Shown here piece after piece: positions 1-9,395 of a DNA stretch of 64,000 nt; positions within the stretch are counted from its first letter, which is position 1, and the number at the start of each line of letters is the position of its first letter. The DNA is taken from assembly GCA_035760965.1 (NCBI GenBank), contig DASTRY010000073.1:31609-95608 (forward strand), read 5' to 3'. Origin of the DNA: JADGHX01 sp035760965 (GTDB lineage Bacteria > Pseudomonadota > Gammaproteobacteria > Steroidobacterales > Steroidobacteraceae). The notes beneath the pieces were generated by a model. It did not search any database and had not been told where the DNA came from. It saw only the letters and a program-made list of their open reading frames with translations. Position numbers and translations under genes: made by a program.

Positions 1-1044
1 AACTACAACTTCGCCGCTGCCGTGCGCGAAGACCTCGCCTACTTGAACGGTTTGCCGGGCGTCGTGGCGGCCAGCACGAGCAACGGCCCGCCGCAGTCGT
101 GGTGGATGATGGGTTTGCCGTTCGGCACGACCCAGGAGCAACTACAACAGCCGTCGGCGGTGCCCGCACGAGTCTTTCTCGGCACGGAGAAATACTTCGA
201 TGCGCTCGGCCTGAAGTTCGCGGCCGGCAAGCCCTTCGACGCGGGCATCGTGGCGCCGCCGGCGACGGGTATGAACGAGACGATCGCCAACTGGCCCGCC
301 CAGGTGGTCGTCACTCAGGCACTGGCGGACAAGCTGTTCCCGCAGGGTGGGGCGCTCGGCAAGACGATCTGGGTGGGGCTCGTCAATCGGCCGTCCACCA
401 TCGTCGGCATCGTCGAGCACATGCAGGGCGTGCCGTCCATGGGTTCCAAGCTCGCGGAGATGCAGTACCAAATCGTGTTCGCGCCGATCATTCCCGCCGG
501 GCCGACGGCGTTCTATCTCGTGCGCACGCAGCCTGGAAAGCGCGACGCGGTCATGGCGCGCGTCGAAAAGGAAATTGCGGATCTGCAACCCGGCAATCGC
601 TTCGTGCAGCGGATCGAGACGCTCGAGAAGACCGCGGCGCAGACGCGCTTCGGCATGCGCTCGAGCGTGATCATCCTGAGCATCGTCGGCGTGCTAGTGC
701 TGGCCGTGACGATGATCGGCGTCGCGGGGCTCGCCGCGTTCAACGTCACGACGCGTACGAAGCAGCTCGGCACGCGCCGCGCGATCGGCGCCACGAAGTT
801 TCACATCCTGCGCTACTTCATGGTGGAGAACTGGTTCATCACCACGACGGGCGCGCTCGTCGGGTGCGTGCTCGCGCTCGCGGCGGGCGTACGACTGAGC
901 ACCATGTTTCAGATGCCGCGCCTTCCGCTGTACTACCTCGTTGCTGGGGTCATTGCGCTGTGGCTGCTTGGATTGCTCGCCGTGCTCGTCCCGGCGCGGC
1001 GCGCTGCGTCGATCTCACCGGCCACCGCTACTCGCATGGTCTAG
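1..1044 (+). CDS. ABC transporter permease, MacB/FtsX type (5' end missing)
   Basis: The reading frame is open from base 1, so the start lies outside the window; 347 codons remain. The first ~210 residues look like the soluble periplasmic MacB_PCD-type domain. After that come three hydrophobic stretches (roughly residues 225-250, 280-305 and 315-335) with the typical FtsX signature between them, T-K-Q-L-G-T-R-R-A-I-G-A. The C-terminus ends in the usual P-A-R-R-A-A-x-I-S-P sequence. Such permeases work with a separate ATPase in mechanotransmission-type export or envelope stress transport; the substrate is unknown. The 3' end overlaps the convergent aldo/keto reductase gene by 30 bp. Family assignment is solid, but the partner ATPase is not visible. 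Confidence 0.9.
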   Translation, partial: NYNFAAAVREDLAYLNGLPGVVAASTSNGPPQSWWMMGLPFGTTQEQLQQPSAVPARVFLGTEKYFDALGLKFAAGKPFDAGIVAPPATGMNETIANWPAQVVVTQALADKLFPQGGALGKTIWVGLVNRPSTIVGIVEHMQGVPSMGSKLAEMQYQIVFAPIIPAGPTAFYLVRTQPGKRDAVMARVEKEIADLQPGNRFVQRIETLEKTAAQTRFGMRSSVIILSIVGVLVLAVTMIGVAGLAAFNVTTRTKQLGTRRAIGATKFHILRYFMVENWFITTTGALVGCVLALAAGVRLSTMFQMPRLPLYYLVAGVIALWLLGLLAVLVPARRAASISPATATRMV

Positions 1045-1893
1045 CTGCGCGAGCACGTCGGCCGGCAGCTTCAGTTGCGCGGCCGCCAGGTTCTCGCGCA
1101 GATGAGCGACCGACGATGTACCGGGAATCAGCAGGATGTTCGGCGAACGATGCAGCAGCCAGGCGAGGGCGGTCTGCATCGGCGTTGCGCCGATTTGGGC
1201 AGCGACTTTTTCGAGCGCCGACGATTGCAGCGGCGTGAACCCGCCCAGCGGGAAGAACGGGACGTAGGCAATTCCCGCTGCCGCCAGCTCGTCGATGAGC
1301 GCATCGTCGGCGCGATGAACGAGGTTGTAGTGATTCTGCACGCACACGACCTCGGCAATGCCGCGCGCCTCCTTCACTTGAGCGGACGTGGCGTTGCTCA
1401 CGCCCAGGTGACGAATCAGTCCTTGCCGCTGCAAGTCCGCGAGCGCCCCGAACGGCTCCGCGATCGATCCTTCGCTCGGCCCGTGGACTTCTCCCATCAT
1501 CCGCAGGTTGACCACATCGATCGCCTCCACGCGCAGGTTCCTGAGATTGTCGTGAACCTGGCGGGCGAGCTCGGCCGGCGTGAAGGCGGGCAGCCAGGAG
1601 CCGTCGCTGCCGCGTGACGCGCCGACCTTCGTCACTATCGTGAGGTTCTGCGGATAGGGATGCAGCGCCTCGGCGATGATCTGGTTCGTGACGTGGGGGC
1701 CATAGTAGTCGCTCGTGTCGATGTGATCGACGCCGCTCGCCACGGCCTCGCGGAGCACGGCGATCGCTGCCGTGCGATCTCGCGGCGGCCCGAACACACC
1801 GGGCCCGGCGAGCTGCATGGCGCCGTAGCCCATGCGGTAGACGGTGCGATTGCCGAGCCGATAGGTGCCGGCGGACGCGAGCGTGTGGTTCAT
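1015..1893 (-). CDS. Aldo/keto reductase family oxidoreductase
   Basis: This 292-residue TIM-barrel NADPH oxidoreductase would be cytoplasmic. Visible features are the H-I-D-T-S-D-Y-Y-G motif with Asp59 and Tyr64, the catalytic Lys89 in I-V-T-K-V, and the C-terminal I-P-G-T-S-S nucleotide-binding loop. The fourth tetrad residue, normally His at the end of strand 4, is missing: the position reads V-V-N-L-R (129-131). The frame is open about 36 codons further upstream, but the ATG at 1893 is preferred because GGAG lies just ahead of it and the family N-terminus begins there. The gene lies 112 bp downstream of the Gfo/Idh gene on the same strand and may be co-transcribed. The substrate is unknown. 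Confidence 0.9.
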   Translation of the reverse strand: MNHTLASAGTYRLGNRTVYRMGYGAMQLAGPGVFGPPRDRTAAIAVLREAVASGVDHIDTSDYYGPHVTNQIIAEALHPYPQNLTIVTKVGASRGSDGSWLPAFTPAELARQVHDNLRNLRVEAIDVVNLRMMGEVHGPSEGSIAEPFGALADLQRQGLIRHLGVSNATSAQVKEARGIAEVVCVQNHYNLVHRADDALIDELAAAGIAYVPFFPLGGFTPLQSSALEKVAAQIGATPMQTALAWLLHRSPNILLIPGTSSVAHLRENLAAAQLKLPADVLAQLDHASSGGR

Positions 1894-2005
1894 GGCCAAA
1901 TCTCCGAGCAGCGTGAACGATTCGATGGGGCGCTTCCGCGGGATTGCGGGAGCAGGCAGCGTGCCGCCGCCCGCGTCCGTCGCGCGCCGGCGCTCGAACA
2001 ATCCG

Positions 2006-3103
2006 TCAAGCCACGGTCACGGCGCGGCCCGTCCGTGCGGCTTCGTAGATCGCCATCATGATCTTCACGTCGCGCAGGCCTTCTTCGCCCGACACCTTGC
2101 TCGGGACGTTCTCCTGGATGCAGCGGCTGAAGTCGTCCATCTGCGCGGCGAACATGTCGATCTCCGGCAGCGCGATCTCTTTGCCGTCGCTGCGGCGGGC
2201 GCGATTGCCGGCGTAGAAGAACGCCGGGTCCATGCCGAACCAGCCGCGCTGCGCGCTCACGCGGAAATACGCGCTCACGCCGGTGTCGTAGGAGGTGCTG
2301 CAGTTCGCGAGCACGCCGCTCGGAAAACGCATCTGCCAGACCATCGACTGGTCGACCTCGCCGAACTTCACCGGATCGGTCTTCTGCTCGAACGCGATGA
2401 CTTGCACGGGCTCCTCACCGCTGAGATACCGCGCGGCCTGCAGCGCGTAGATGCCGACGTCCATCAAGGCCCCGCCGCCCGAAAGCGCTCGCTTGAGGCG
2501 CCACTGCCCAGGCGGGCCGATATCGACGTTGAAGGCCGCGTCGATGAGCCGTAGCTCGCCGAATTCCTTGGAGCGTGCGAGGCGAATGCATTCCTGATGC
2601 AGCGGATCGAACTGGCAGCGGTACGCGACGCCGAGCTTGCGATTAGCGGCTTTGCACGCGTCGATCATCTGCTGGCATTTCTCGACGGAGACTTCCATCG
2701 GCTTCTCGCAATACACGTGCTTGCCCGCTTTCGCGGCAGCCAGTGTTTGCTCGGCGTGCAGAGCGTTCGGCGTGACGATGTAGACCACGTCGATGTCTTT
2801 GTTGTCCGCCATCCTGGACATGGTGTCGTACGTGTAGACGCTGCGGTCGGGAATGCCGTACTGCGCCTGCCATTTTTTCGCCTTCTCGGGCGTGTCCGTG
2901 ATGATGCCGGCGAGGCGACAGCGTTCGCTCTTCAAGAGCGCCGGCGCGATCTGATGCTCGCTCAGCCCGCCGAGCCCGCACAGCGCCCAGCCGAGCCGCG
3001 GGCGCGAGCTCGCCGCTAACGCTCGTGTGACGCGCGTGCTGATGAAGGGCGCGGCGGCCGCGATCGCAGCCGTGCGCGTGATGAATTGGCGCCTCGATTC
3101 CAT
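2006..3103 (-). CDS. Tat-exported Gfo/Idh/MocA family oxidoreductase
   Basis: This 365-residue protein starts at the ATG at 3103, which has a strong AAGGAAGG ribosome-binding site. It opens with the twin-arginine motif S-R-R-Q-F-I followed by a hydrophobic Ala-rich stretch, so periplasmic export of the folded, cofactor-loaded enzyme is predicted. A Rossmann domain follows (C-G-L-G-G-L near residue 43) with the family C-E-K-P motif near residue 130, then the C-terminal GFO_IDH_MocA fold. Exported relatives include glucose-fructose oxidoreductase and sugar dehydrogenases. The reaction here, probably NAD(P)-dependent on a sugar or polyol, cannot be fixed. It lies 65 bp downstream of the DUF4175 gene. 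Confidence 0.9.
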   Translation of the reverse strand: MESRRQFITRTAAIAAAAPFISTRVTRALAASSRPRLGWALCGLGGLSEHQIAPALLKSERCRLAGIITDTPEKAKKWQAQYGIPDRSVYTYDTMSRMADNKDIDVVYIVTPNALHAEQTLAAAKAGKHVYCEKPMEVSVEKCQQMIDACKAANRKLGVAYRCQFDPLHQECIRLARSKEFGELRLIDAAFNVDIGPPGQWRLKRALSGGGALMDVGIYALQAARYLSGEEPVQVIAFEQKTDPVKFGEVDQSMVWQMRFPSGVLANCSTSYDTGVSAYFRVSAQRGWFGMDPAFFYAGNRARRSDGKEIALPEIDMFAAQMDDFSRCIQENVPSKVSGEEGLRDVKIMMAIYEAARTGRAVTVA

Positions 3104-3168
3104 GAACCTTCCTTTCGTTCGAGTTGTTTGGGGCCGGCTTCCGAGCACCGACCGGCAGGCCGGGCGGC

Positions 3169-6100
3169 TTATTTCGTGCCGCCGAGGCGGCGATAGTATT
3201 CGGCGACGGTCTCGCGGTACTCGGGCGAATCCGTCGCCGGAGTCTCGGTGTGGGTCGGCGCGGCGGGCCGATTCTTCTCGGTGGCGTTCAAGGCGGCGAG
3301 CTCGAGCTGGTCGACGAGCGTGCCCATCTTCTTGTACTCGGCTTCCATCGGGTCGTCGCTATTCCTGCGCAGGCGGCCGACGAGCTGGCGAAGCGCGTTG
3401 AGGTCGGCCGGGGAGAGCGCGTCCTGCGGCATGCGGTTCAGCATGTCGCGCAGGCGCCGGGCGATGTCCTCCGCCTGCATGCGGAAATCGCGGCTCGGCG
3501 GCAAGCCATTGGCCGGCAGCGGCGGATTCCATGCGCCCCAGTACGGACCTCGGTAGCCGTAGTCGGCGCCGCCACCCCACCAGGCACCGTAGCCGCCGCC
3601 GTTGTTCGGGCCGGCATTGTTGGCGAAGCGGCCGCCGGCATTGGCACCGCCTTGCGACGAGCTGCCGGAGGAAGAGTCGCCGGACTGTTGGCCTTCTCCG
3701 CCCGACTGGCCCTGCTGGCCGGACGCCTTGTCTCGACCACCCGGCGCGTTGGGATCGCCCGAGGGGTCGACGCCCGGACGTTGCCCGCCGGCGTTGCGGT
3801 CCGCCAAGCGGGGATCGCTGGGATTGCGTGCTCCGGCGCGATTCGCGAGCGCGCGCGGATCGATCGGCTCGCCGTTGGGCCCGCGCGCACGCGGATCATT
3901 CGGGTCGAGACGCTCGCCGTTCGGACCGGCGCCATTGCGTGCTCGCGCGAGCGCATCGGCTTGGGCTTGCGCCCACGCGCGGCGCAGCTCGCTCAGCTCG
4001 GCGAGCAGCTCTTCGGGAGTTGCCTCGTTCTTTTCGGAGCTGCGTCGGCGCACTTCATTGGCCGCCACCCGCGCCGCCTGATTCAGATCGCTTTCGAGAT
4101 TTTCCATCGCCTCGGTGATGAGGCGTTCGCGCGTGGCGGCCTGCAGCCCGCGTCCGCGCTCCAACTCGAGCGCGCTGCGCGCGAGCCCCGCGCTGAGATT
4201 CGACTCGGCGAGATCGGACGCCGCCGCGCCGAGCTTCTTCGTCGCTTCCGGTGCATCTTCCCGGTGCTGACGGGCATACGTCTGCATGTCCCGCTGCAGC
4301 TCGTCGAGCTGCGCCTGCAGGCTGCGCTTCTCTTCGGCGAGCGCCTCCGCGCGCTCCCAGCTGAGCCCACCGCGACGGCCGGGACCGCCGATCGCGCTGC
4401 CGGGCTGTCCACCCTGCGCGTTGTTGCCGGAGAACGCGTTCAGCAGCTCGCGCTCCCCGCGCCGCTGCTGTTCGAGCATTTGCTGCGCGCGTCGCGCCAG
4501 GTCTTCGAAGGAGCCCGCCATGCCTTGCCGGCGCCCTTGCTCGAGCTTGTCGAGCGCCTGCTGCAGATCGCGACTCGCAAGCTGCGCCGCGCGCGCCGTG
4601 GAAGGCTTGCCGCCCGACTGCCCCCCGCTCGAGGGTGAGCCGCTGTTCTGCGATTGATCGCTGCCGCTTTGCGAACCCGACTCGCCGCCTTGCATGTTCC
4701 GCAGCGCCTGCTCGACCTGATTCAACGCCTGCCGCGCGCTTTCCTGCTGCGAGGAGGGTTGCCCGCCGCTGCTCTGACCTTGCCCCTGGCCCTGCGAGGA
4801 CGGCGAATTGGAATTCTGCTGCTGCGCGAGCTGCTCGAGGCGCTTGCGCAGGTCCTCCGTTTCGCGCCGCAGCTGCTCCTGCTTCCAGCGCTCGGACTCG
4901 CGCGGCTGTTGCTGCTGCCGCGCCGCCTCGCGCGCAAGCCGCTCCTGTCGCTGCGCCAGCTCACGCAACTTGCGTAGCGCATCCTCCAGCTGCTGCGAGG
5001 GTTGGTTCCCCGCGGCGCGCGACTGGGTCTCGTACTGGTTCTTGTCGAGATCCATTTCGAGCTCGAACATCTCGGCAAGATCGCGGCCCGCCTGCTGTCC
5101 GCCACCGCCGCCGGCCATCGAATTGCGGAACTGCACTTCGATGTCCGTGTACAGCGCCTCGGCGCGCATGAGGTGCTGAAGGGCCTTCTGCTCCGACGGA
5201 ATGGCCTCGGCAAGCTTGATGTCGCCGAGATTCTTTGCCGCCGGCTGCATCGCCTTCGCCGCTTCCTGCAGGTTCTCGATGAGCTCGCGGTTCTTCGGGT
5301 CGGCGTTGTCGACGCCGCGGGCGGCCGCGCGCTCGATCAGCGTCTGCGCTTGCTCGGCGAGCGTGCCTTGCGCGTCGGAGAGCATGCGCGCGTTCTGCTC
5401 GAGCCGTTCCTTCTCGCGGTCGGCGTCGCGATCGCGTTGCCGCTTCAGATTCCACGTCGCCAGCAGGATTTCGCGCTGGCGCTGCGAGATGGCGTTCTGC
5501 TGATCGTCACCGCCGCCGCCTTGCATGCCGCCGGCCTGTCCTTGCGTGAAGCGGCGCTCGAAAGGCTGCACGTGAATGAGGAAGAGGTCGGTCTGGACCG
5601 ACTGTTTGCGATCCTTCGCGACCGCGTAGTACGTGACGAGATCGCCGGGCGTCAGCCGCGCCGGATCGTGACCGTCCGCCTTCGAAGCGGTCTTCGCCTG
5701 CTGCTCGCCGATCTCTTCGAGGCGCAACACCGTGTTCCCGGTGACGTCCTTGCCGGTGCCCTTCAGCTTGGCGACCTTCCAATCGCCACCGTTCACGGAG
5801 TAGTGCAGCTCGACGTCGTTCACGCGGAAGTCGTCGCGCGCGTGCAGTTCGATCGGCACTTCTTCGATGCTGCTCGCTTGCCAGTCCCGCGCGGGCTTCG
5901 CGAATTCGACGGTGGGTTGCTGGTCCTCGACGATCGAGATCTCGTGCTCGTCGGTGAGGGGAACCAGCTCGTCGCCGACGCGCGCGCTGATGCGGTAGTG
6001 CCCCGGCTTCTTCACCTCGATGACGCCGCGAGTCCACGCGCCGTCCGTCTTCAGGCCGGACTTGAAGTCATCGACGAGGAGCGTTGCTTGATCGAGCGGC

Positions 6101-7071
6101 ACCGTGGTCTGCAGTTCGACGTCGACGCGCGTCCCGGCAACGGCGCGAATGTCGCGGTTCACCTCGTCCGTCTCCTGCTCGAGACCGGTCCACGACGGAT
6201 AGTGATAAGTCAGCCGCATGCGCTCGATGCGCGGCGCGTCGACCACGTCGATATGGTGCTCGGCGCTCTTCGTGCCGTTCGCAGCCACGTAGTACGAGAG
6301 CGGCTCACGCAGCGCGTAAAGCGTGAAGTCGAACTTGCCGTCATCGCCCGCCTTCATCGGCGCGCGTTCCCACTCCTTGGAGTTGCCGAAGCGGACGAAC
6401 ACCTCGGCGCGCTCCGCCTTGAAGCCGCTCAGGGCGGCTCGGATGGGCACATCCTGATTGCGCCGGACCGTGGCGTCGCCCGGAGTGACCGCGATTTGCC
6501 GAAGCGCGAGCTGCTCGCGCGGAATGGGCGTGCCGAACCAGAGGTTGCGCGTTCCGAATCCCCATTCGCCGCGACCGACGGTGAGCAATGCCGCCAGCAC
6601 CACGAAGCCCGCGATTGCAGCTGCGGCAGGCACCCACAAGCGCGCGGGCGGCACGACTTTGTCGACGGGCTCCTGATCGGCGAGCGCCAAAGCGTCTTCC
6701 GCCAGCAATTCGATCAGCGGGGTCTCTTCGCCCTGATCCCGGCGGCGGGCCTGCTCGAGATAGGTCTCGATGCGGCCGCTTTGGGCAGGAAGATATTTCT
6801 CGAACGTCCGCGACTGATTGCGCACGCGCAGCGCGTTCAGCGGCCGCCAGAGCATGGCCACGGCGGCCACGACGAGCGCGACGACGAGAGCGATGCGCGC
6901 CACCATCACCTGTCCGGGCGGGAATCCGGGATTGCGGAGGACGAACACCGCGCCGACGGTGACCAAGAGCGCGGTGAGCGCGACGACCGCACTCGCGCGG
7001 GCTACGACGACGGCCTGCAGGCGTCGCCGCACCTCACTCAGGTATTGCTCGAGCCGTCTTCCAGCGCTCAA
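3169..7071 (-). CDS. DUF4175 family membrane protein, last gene of the MoxR-vWA cluster
   Basis: This is a very long protein of about 1300 residues. Three hydrophobic segments lie in the first ~200 residues. A beta-rich periplasmic region follows, with Ig-like stretches and a Y-H-Y-P-S-W motif. Then comes a long Gln/Arg/Glu/Ser-rich region with strong coiled-coil character (roughly residues 540-1000), and a Gly/Asn/Pro-rich tail with a W-W-G-G-G segment before a short helical end. The start is taken as TTG at 7071, because the upstream stop overlaps it as TTGA; the frame continues further upstream without a better start. Members of this family recur beside MoxR, DUF58 and BatA-type genes, and no biochemical role is established. 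Its size and coiled coils suggest a scaffold. Confidence 0.85.
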   Translation of the reverse strand: MSAGRRLEQYLSEVRRRLQAVVVARASAVVALTALLVTVGAVFVLRNPGFPPGQVMVARIALVVALVVAAVAMLWRPLNALRVRNQSRTFEKYLPAQSGRIETYLEQARRRDQGEETPLIELLAEDALALADQEPVDKVVPPARLWVPAAAAIAGFVVLAALLTVGRGEWGFGTRNLWFGTPIPREQLALRQIAVTPGDATVRRNQDVPIRAALSGFKAERAEVFVRFGNSKEWERAPMKAGDDGKFDFTLYALREPLSYYVAANGTKSAEHHIDVVDAPRIERMRLTYHYPSWTGLEQETDEVNRDIRAVAGTRVDVELQTTVPLDQATLLVDDFKSGLKTDGAWTRGVIEVKKPGHYRISARVGDELVPLTDEHEISIVEDQQPTVEFAKPARDWQASSIEEVPIELHARDDFRVNDVELHYSVNGGDWKVAKLKGTGKDVTGNTVLRLEEIGEQQAKTASKADGHDPARLTPGDLVTYYAVAKDRKQSVQTDLFLIHVQPFERRFTQGQAGGMQGGGGDDQQNAISQRQREILLATWNLKRQRDRDADREKERLEQNARMLSDAQGTLAEQAQTLIERAAARGVDNADPKNRELIENLQEAAKAMQPAAKNLGDIKLAEAIPSEQKALQHLMRAEALYTDIEVQFRNSMAGGGGGQQAGRDLAEMFELEMDLDKNQYETQSRAAGNQPSQQLEDALRKLRELAQRQERLAREAARQQQQPRESERWKQEQLRRETEDLRKRLEQLAQQQNSNSPSSQGQGQGQSSGGQPSSQQESARQALNQVEQALRNMQGGESGSQSGSDQSQNSGSPSSGGQSGGKPSTARAAQLASRDLQQALDKLEQGRRQGMAGSFEDLARRAQQMLEQQRRGERELLNAFSGNNAQGGQPGSAIGGPGRRGGLSWERAEALAEEKRSLQAQLDELQRDMQTYARQHREDAPEATKKLGAAASDLAESNLSAGLARSALELERGRGLQAATRERLITEAMENLESDLNQAARVAANEVRRRSSEKNEATPEELLAELSELRRAWAQAQADALARARNGAGPNGERLDPNDPRARGPNGEPIDPRALANRAGARNPSDPRLADRNAGGQRPGVDPSGDPNAPGGRDKASGQQGQSGGEGQQSGDSSSGSSSQGGANAGGRFANNAGPNNGGGYGAWWGGGADYGYRGPYWGAWNPPLPANGLPPSRDFRMQAEDIARRLRDMLNRMPQDALSPADLNALRQLVGRLRRNSDDPMEAEYKKMGTLVDQLELAALNATEKNRPAAPTHTETPATDSPEYRETVAEYYRRLGGTK

Positions 7072-9272
7072 GGCGTCACCCCGCGCCGCACGTGGAGATG
7101 AGAGTTGGCCACCAACGGCTCGACGAACGCAAGCGTGACGGCGAGCAGCAACAGCCACGGCCAAAGAGCTTTGAGCTGCGGGCCGGTGTCGGCGTTCGCT
7201 TGCTGGACGTTCGCGGGCGCGTGTTCGGGCGTCTGCAGGCGATTCCACTGCGCGACGCTCGCGTCGGACATGCGCGAGAGATCGGATTCGCGCGGGTCGG
7301 AGTTCACGGCGATCCAGTCGCTGCGCCCGCCGCCGCGGACCTCATAGAAGCCGACGCGCTCGGCGAAGAGCTGCGTTCGGCCGGCCGTGTCGCCGAGGGC
7401 GAGCACGCGCTTGCCGCTGGGATCAAAGACTTGAGCGCCGTTGCGGCCATTCACGCCGGTCGGCAGCACGGCGCCGACGATGGTGTTCGGCGCAGCGGCC
7501 GCGGCGGTGAGATAGCGGGCCGCCTCGCCGATGAACCGCACGAACAGGGGATGGATCGCCAGGTCGCTCCAGTCGCGATCGAGCGGCGAGGTGAGCACGA
7601 GCAGCCGTCCTGCACCGACATGGCGCTCGATGAGGAGCGGATGCCCGTCTTCGAAGCGAATGAGCACGGTGTCGTCGGGCAGGGGCGTGACCGGCACGTA
7701 GCGGAAGAAGCGCACGCTCCGCCAACCCTGCGCATCGCGCAGGGCAGGGTGGCTCTCCTCGACGGCGGCCACGCGCCCGGCGACCTCACCATTCGTCTTC
7801 GCGGCCTGCGCTTTGAGCGAACGCGTCTCGGGGACGTGGGCGCTGAGCGGAATGCGATCCCGCTGGGCCGCCCGGGGGCCGAGTGTCATGAGCACCGAGC
7901 CGCCCCCCTCGAGGTATCGCTGGAGCGCGCCGACCGTGGCGCCGTTCAGGACGCCGACGTCCGACACGACGAGCACGGCGTAGTCCGCGAGCGCTCGCTG
8001 GGCGATGGCGTCGGCGCCGGTGCGTTCGACCGTGAGCCGGGGGTTGGTCAGCGCGCCGACCGCGGCGGCGAAGTAGGAGACGTCGTCGGCGTTGCTGTTC
8101 GCGCCGATGACGAGCGCGCGCGGCTCGCGCCGCTCGAGCACGCTGAAGAACTGGTCGTCCTGGGGAAGGGAGTCGGCGGGCTCCAAGGCGACGGTGATGC
8201 GGTGGGTGCCTTTGTCGAGGTCGAGGCCGGGGAAGAGCACCCGACTATCGGAGTTCGGCAGCGCGGCCACGGCGCCGCTGCTCTTGCTCTCGCCATCCGA
8301 AGGTCCATCGACAGCGCCCACGGCCGAGCCGGTCGGAATGCCCGACGAGGCGCCCCACGAGCCGCGGGACGAAGCGCCAGCCGCGCCTGCCGAAGGGGTC
8401 GCATTGGAGGCGCGCTCGGCGTCGCTCGTAGGGCTGCCAGGAGTCGAGGCTGCAACCGCCGCCGTCAACGTCTTGCGGCCTTTCTCTTTGCCATCGACGC
8501 TCAAGACGACCGTGCGCGCGACATGCGCCCCGCCGACTCGAACCTCCAGCACGTTCGCATCCTGCGGCGAAATTCCAACCGACTTCACGAATTGATTGTC
8601 GCCCTGCCGTTCCCCGACGTCCTCGAGAACGAGCTGCACGCCTTCCGGCGGCTCGAGATCCGCAAACTGCAGCGGCGTCGCCGATTGCTGCAGGTCGGTG
8701 ATCAGATGGAACTGCGTCGCCGGCCGCTCGGTTCCGATCCAGGACGGTGCGCTCGTCATCAGCATCCCGTAGTCCAGGCGAGCGGCAGTCGGCTGCAGGC
8801 CCGCGAGCGCGGTCCGCAGCTCATCCGCGTCGGACTGATTCACGGGCCCCTTCACGACCCGCACGCGCGAGTCCGCGGTCACGAGCATCCCCTGATCGCT
8901 CGGGCGCAGCGCATTGATGAGCGCGCGTGCTTTGTCGACAGCGCGGGTCCAGCGCTCGCCTTGCCGCATCGACAATGACGTGTCGAGCACGATCACGTGG
9001 AGCGTGCGGTCGCGTCCCTCGAGCGGCGGCGTGCGCCAGGGCAACGACGGTTGCGCAAAGGCGAGCACGATCAGCACCAACAGCGCGATCCGCAGCGCGA
9101 GTAGCAGCAGGTAGCGCAACGTGTGCTCACGACTTTCGTGAATGCGGCTCGGCTCGAGCAGCATCAACGACGCGAACGGCTCCTTCGTGCGCGTGTCGCG
9201 CGCGAAGCGATGGAGCCACAGCGGTAGCCCGATTCCGAGAAGCCCGAGAAGAAAGAGAGGGGCGAGCAGCAC
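7068..9272 (-). CDS. BatA/vWA domain membrane protein
   Basis: This 734-residue protein starts at GTG 9272. Residues 1-77 form the BatA N-terminal domain, with two hydrophobic helices and the short R-T-K-E-P segment between them. A vWA domain follows with the metal-ion-dependent adhesion motif D-T-S-L-S at 97-101, then a long extracytoplasmic part with a class-I glutamine-amidotransferase-like fold (V-L-V-V-S-D-V and G-G-G-S-V-L-M). A final hydrophobic helix (W-P-W-L-L-L-L-A-V) lies near the C-terminus. BatA-type proteins partner MoxR ATPases. The stop overlaps the DUF4175 start by 4 bp, which indicates translational coupling. A 123-bp gap without a visible gene separates it from DUF58. Confidence 0.88.
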   Translation of the reverse strand: MLLAPLFLLGLLGIGLPLWLHRFARDTRTKEPFASLMLLEPSRIHESREHTLRYLLLLALRIALLVLIVLAFAQPSLPWRTPPLEGRDRTLHVIVLDTSLSMRQGERWTRAVDKARALINALRPSDQGMLVTADSRVRVVKGPVNQSDADELRTALAGLQPTAARLDYGMLMTSAPSWIGTERPATQFHLITDLQQSATPLQFADLEPPEGVQLVLEDVGERQGDNQFVKSVGISPQDANVLEVRVGGAHVARTVVLSVDGKEKGRKTLTAAVAASTPGSPTSDAERASNATPSAGAAGASSRGSWGASSGIPTGSAVGAVDGPSDGESKSSGAVAALPNSDSRVLFPGLDLDKGTHRITVALEPADSLPQDDQFFSVLERREPRALVIGANSNADDVSYFAAAVGALTNPRLTVERTGADAIAQRALADYAVLVVSDVGVLNGATVGALQRYLEGGGSVLMTLGPRAAQRDRIPLSAHVPETRSLKAQAAKTNGEVAGRVAAVEESHPALRDAQGWRSVRFFRYVPVTPLPDDTVLIRFEDGHPLLIERHVGAGRLLVLTSPLDRDWSDLAIHPLFVRFIGEAARYLTAAAAAPNTIVGAVLPTGVNGRNGAQVFDPSGKRVLALGDTAGRTQLFAERVGFYEVRGGGRSDWIAVNSDPRESDLSRMSDASVAQWNRLQTPEHAPANVQQANADTGPQLKALWPWLLLLAVTLAFVEPLVANSHLHVRRGVTP

Positions 9273-9395
9273 GATCAGTCTCTCTTCGCGACTAACGTCG
9301 TTGCCGCACCCGTCCGAGCCGGCGCACGCCGCCGCTGCGCGACGCGGCTCACGGGCGGCTCTAGCAGTGCGACGGCGGCTGGCATGCGATTCTCG

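Noticed and set aside
5002..7101. 699-codon plus-strand open frame opposite DUF4175
   Set aside because: Low-complexity antisense sequence lacking any family feature.
9273..9395. Possible missing small gene between DUF58 and the BatA/vWA gene
   Set aside because: The 123-bp gap has no start-plus-ribosome-binding-site frame of useful length on the minus strand; it looks like spacer.
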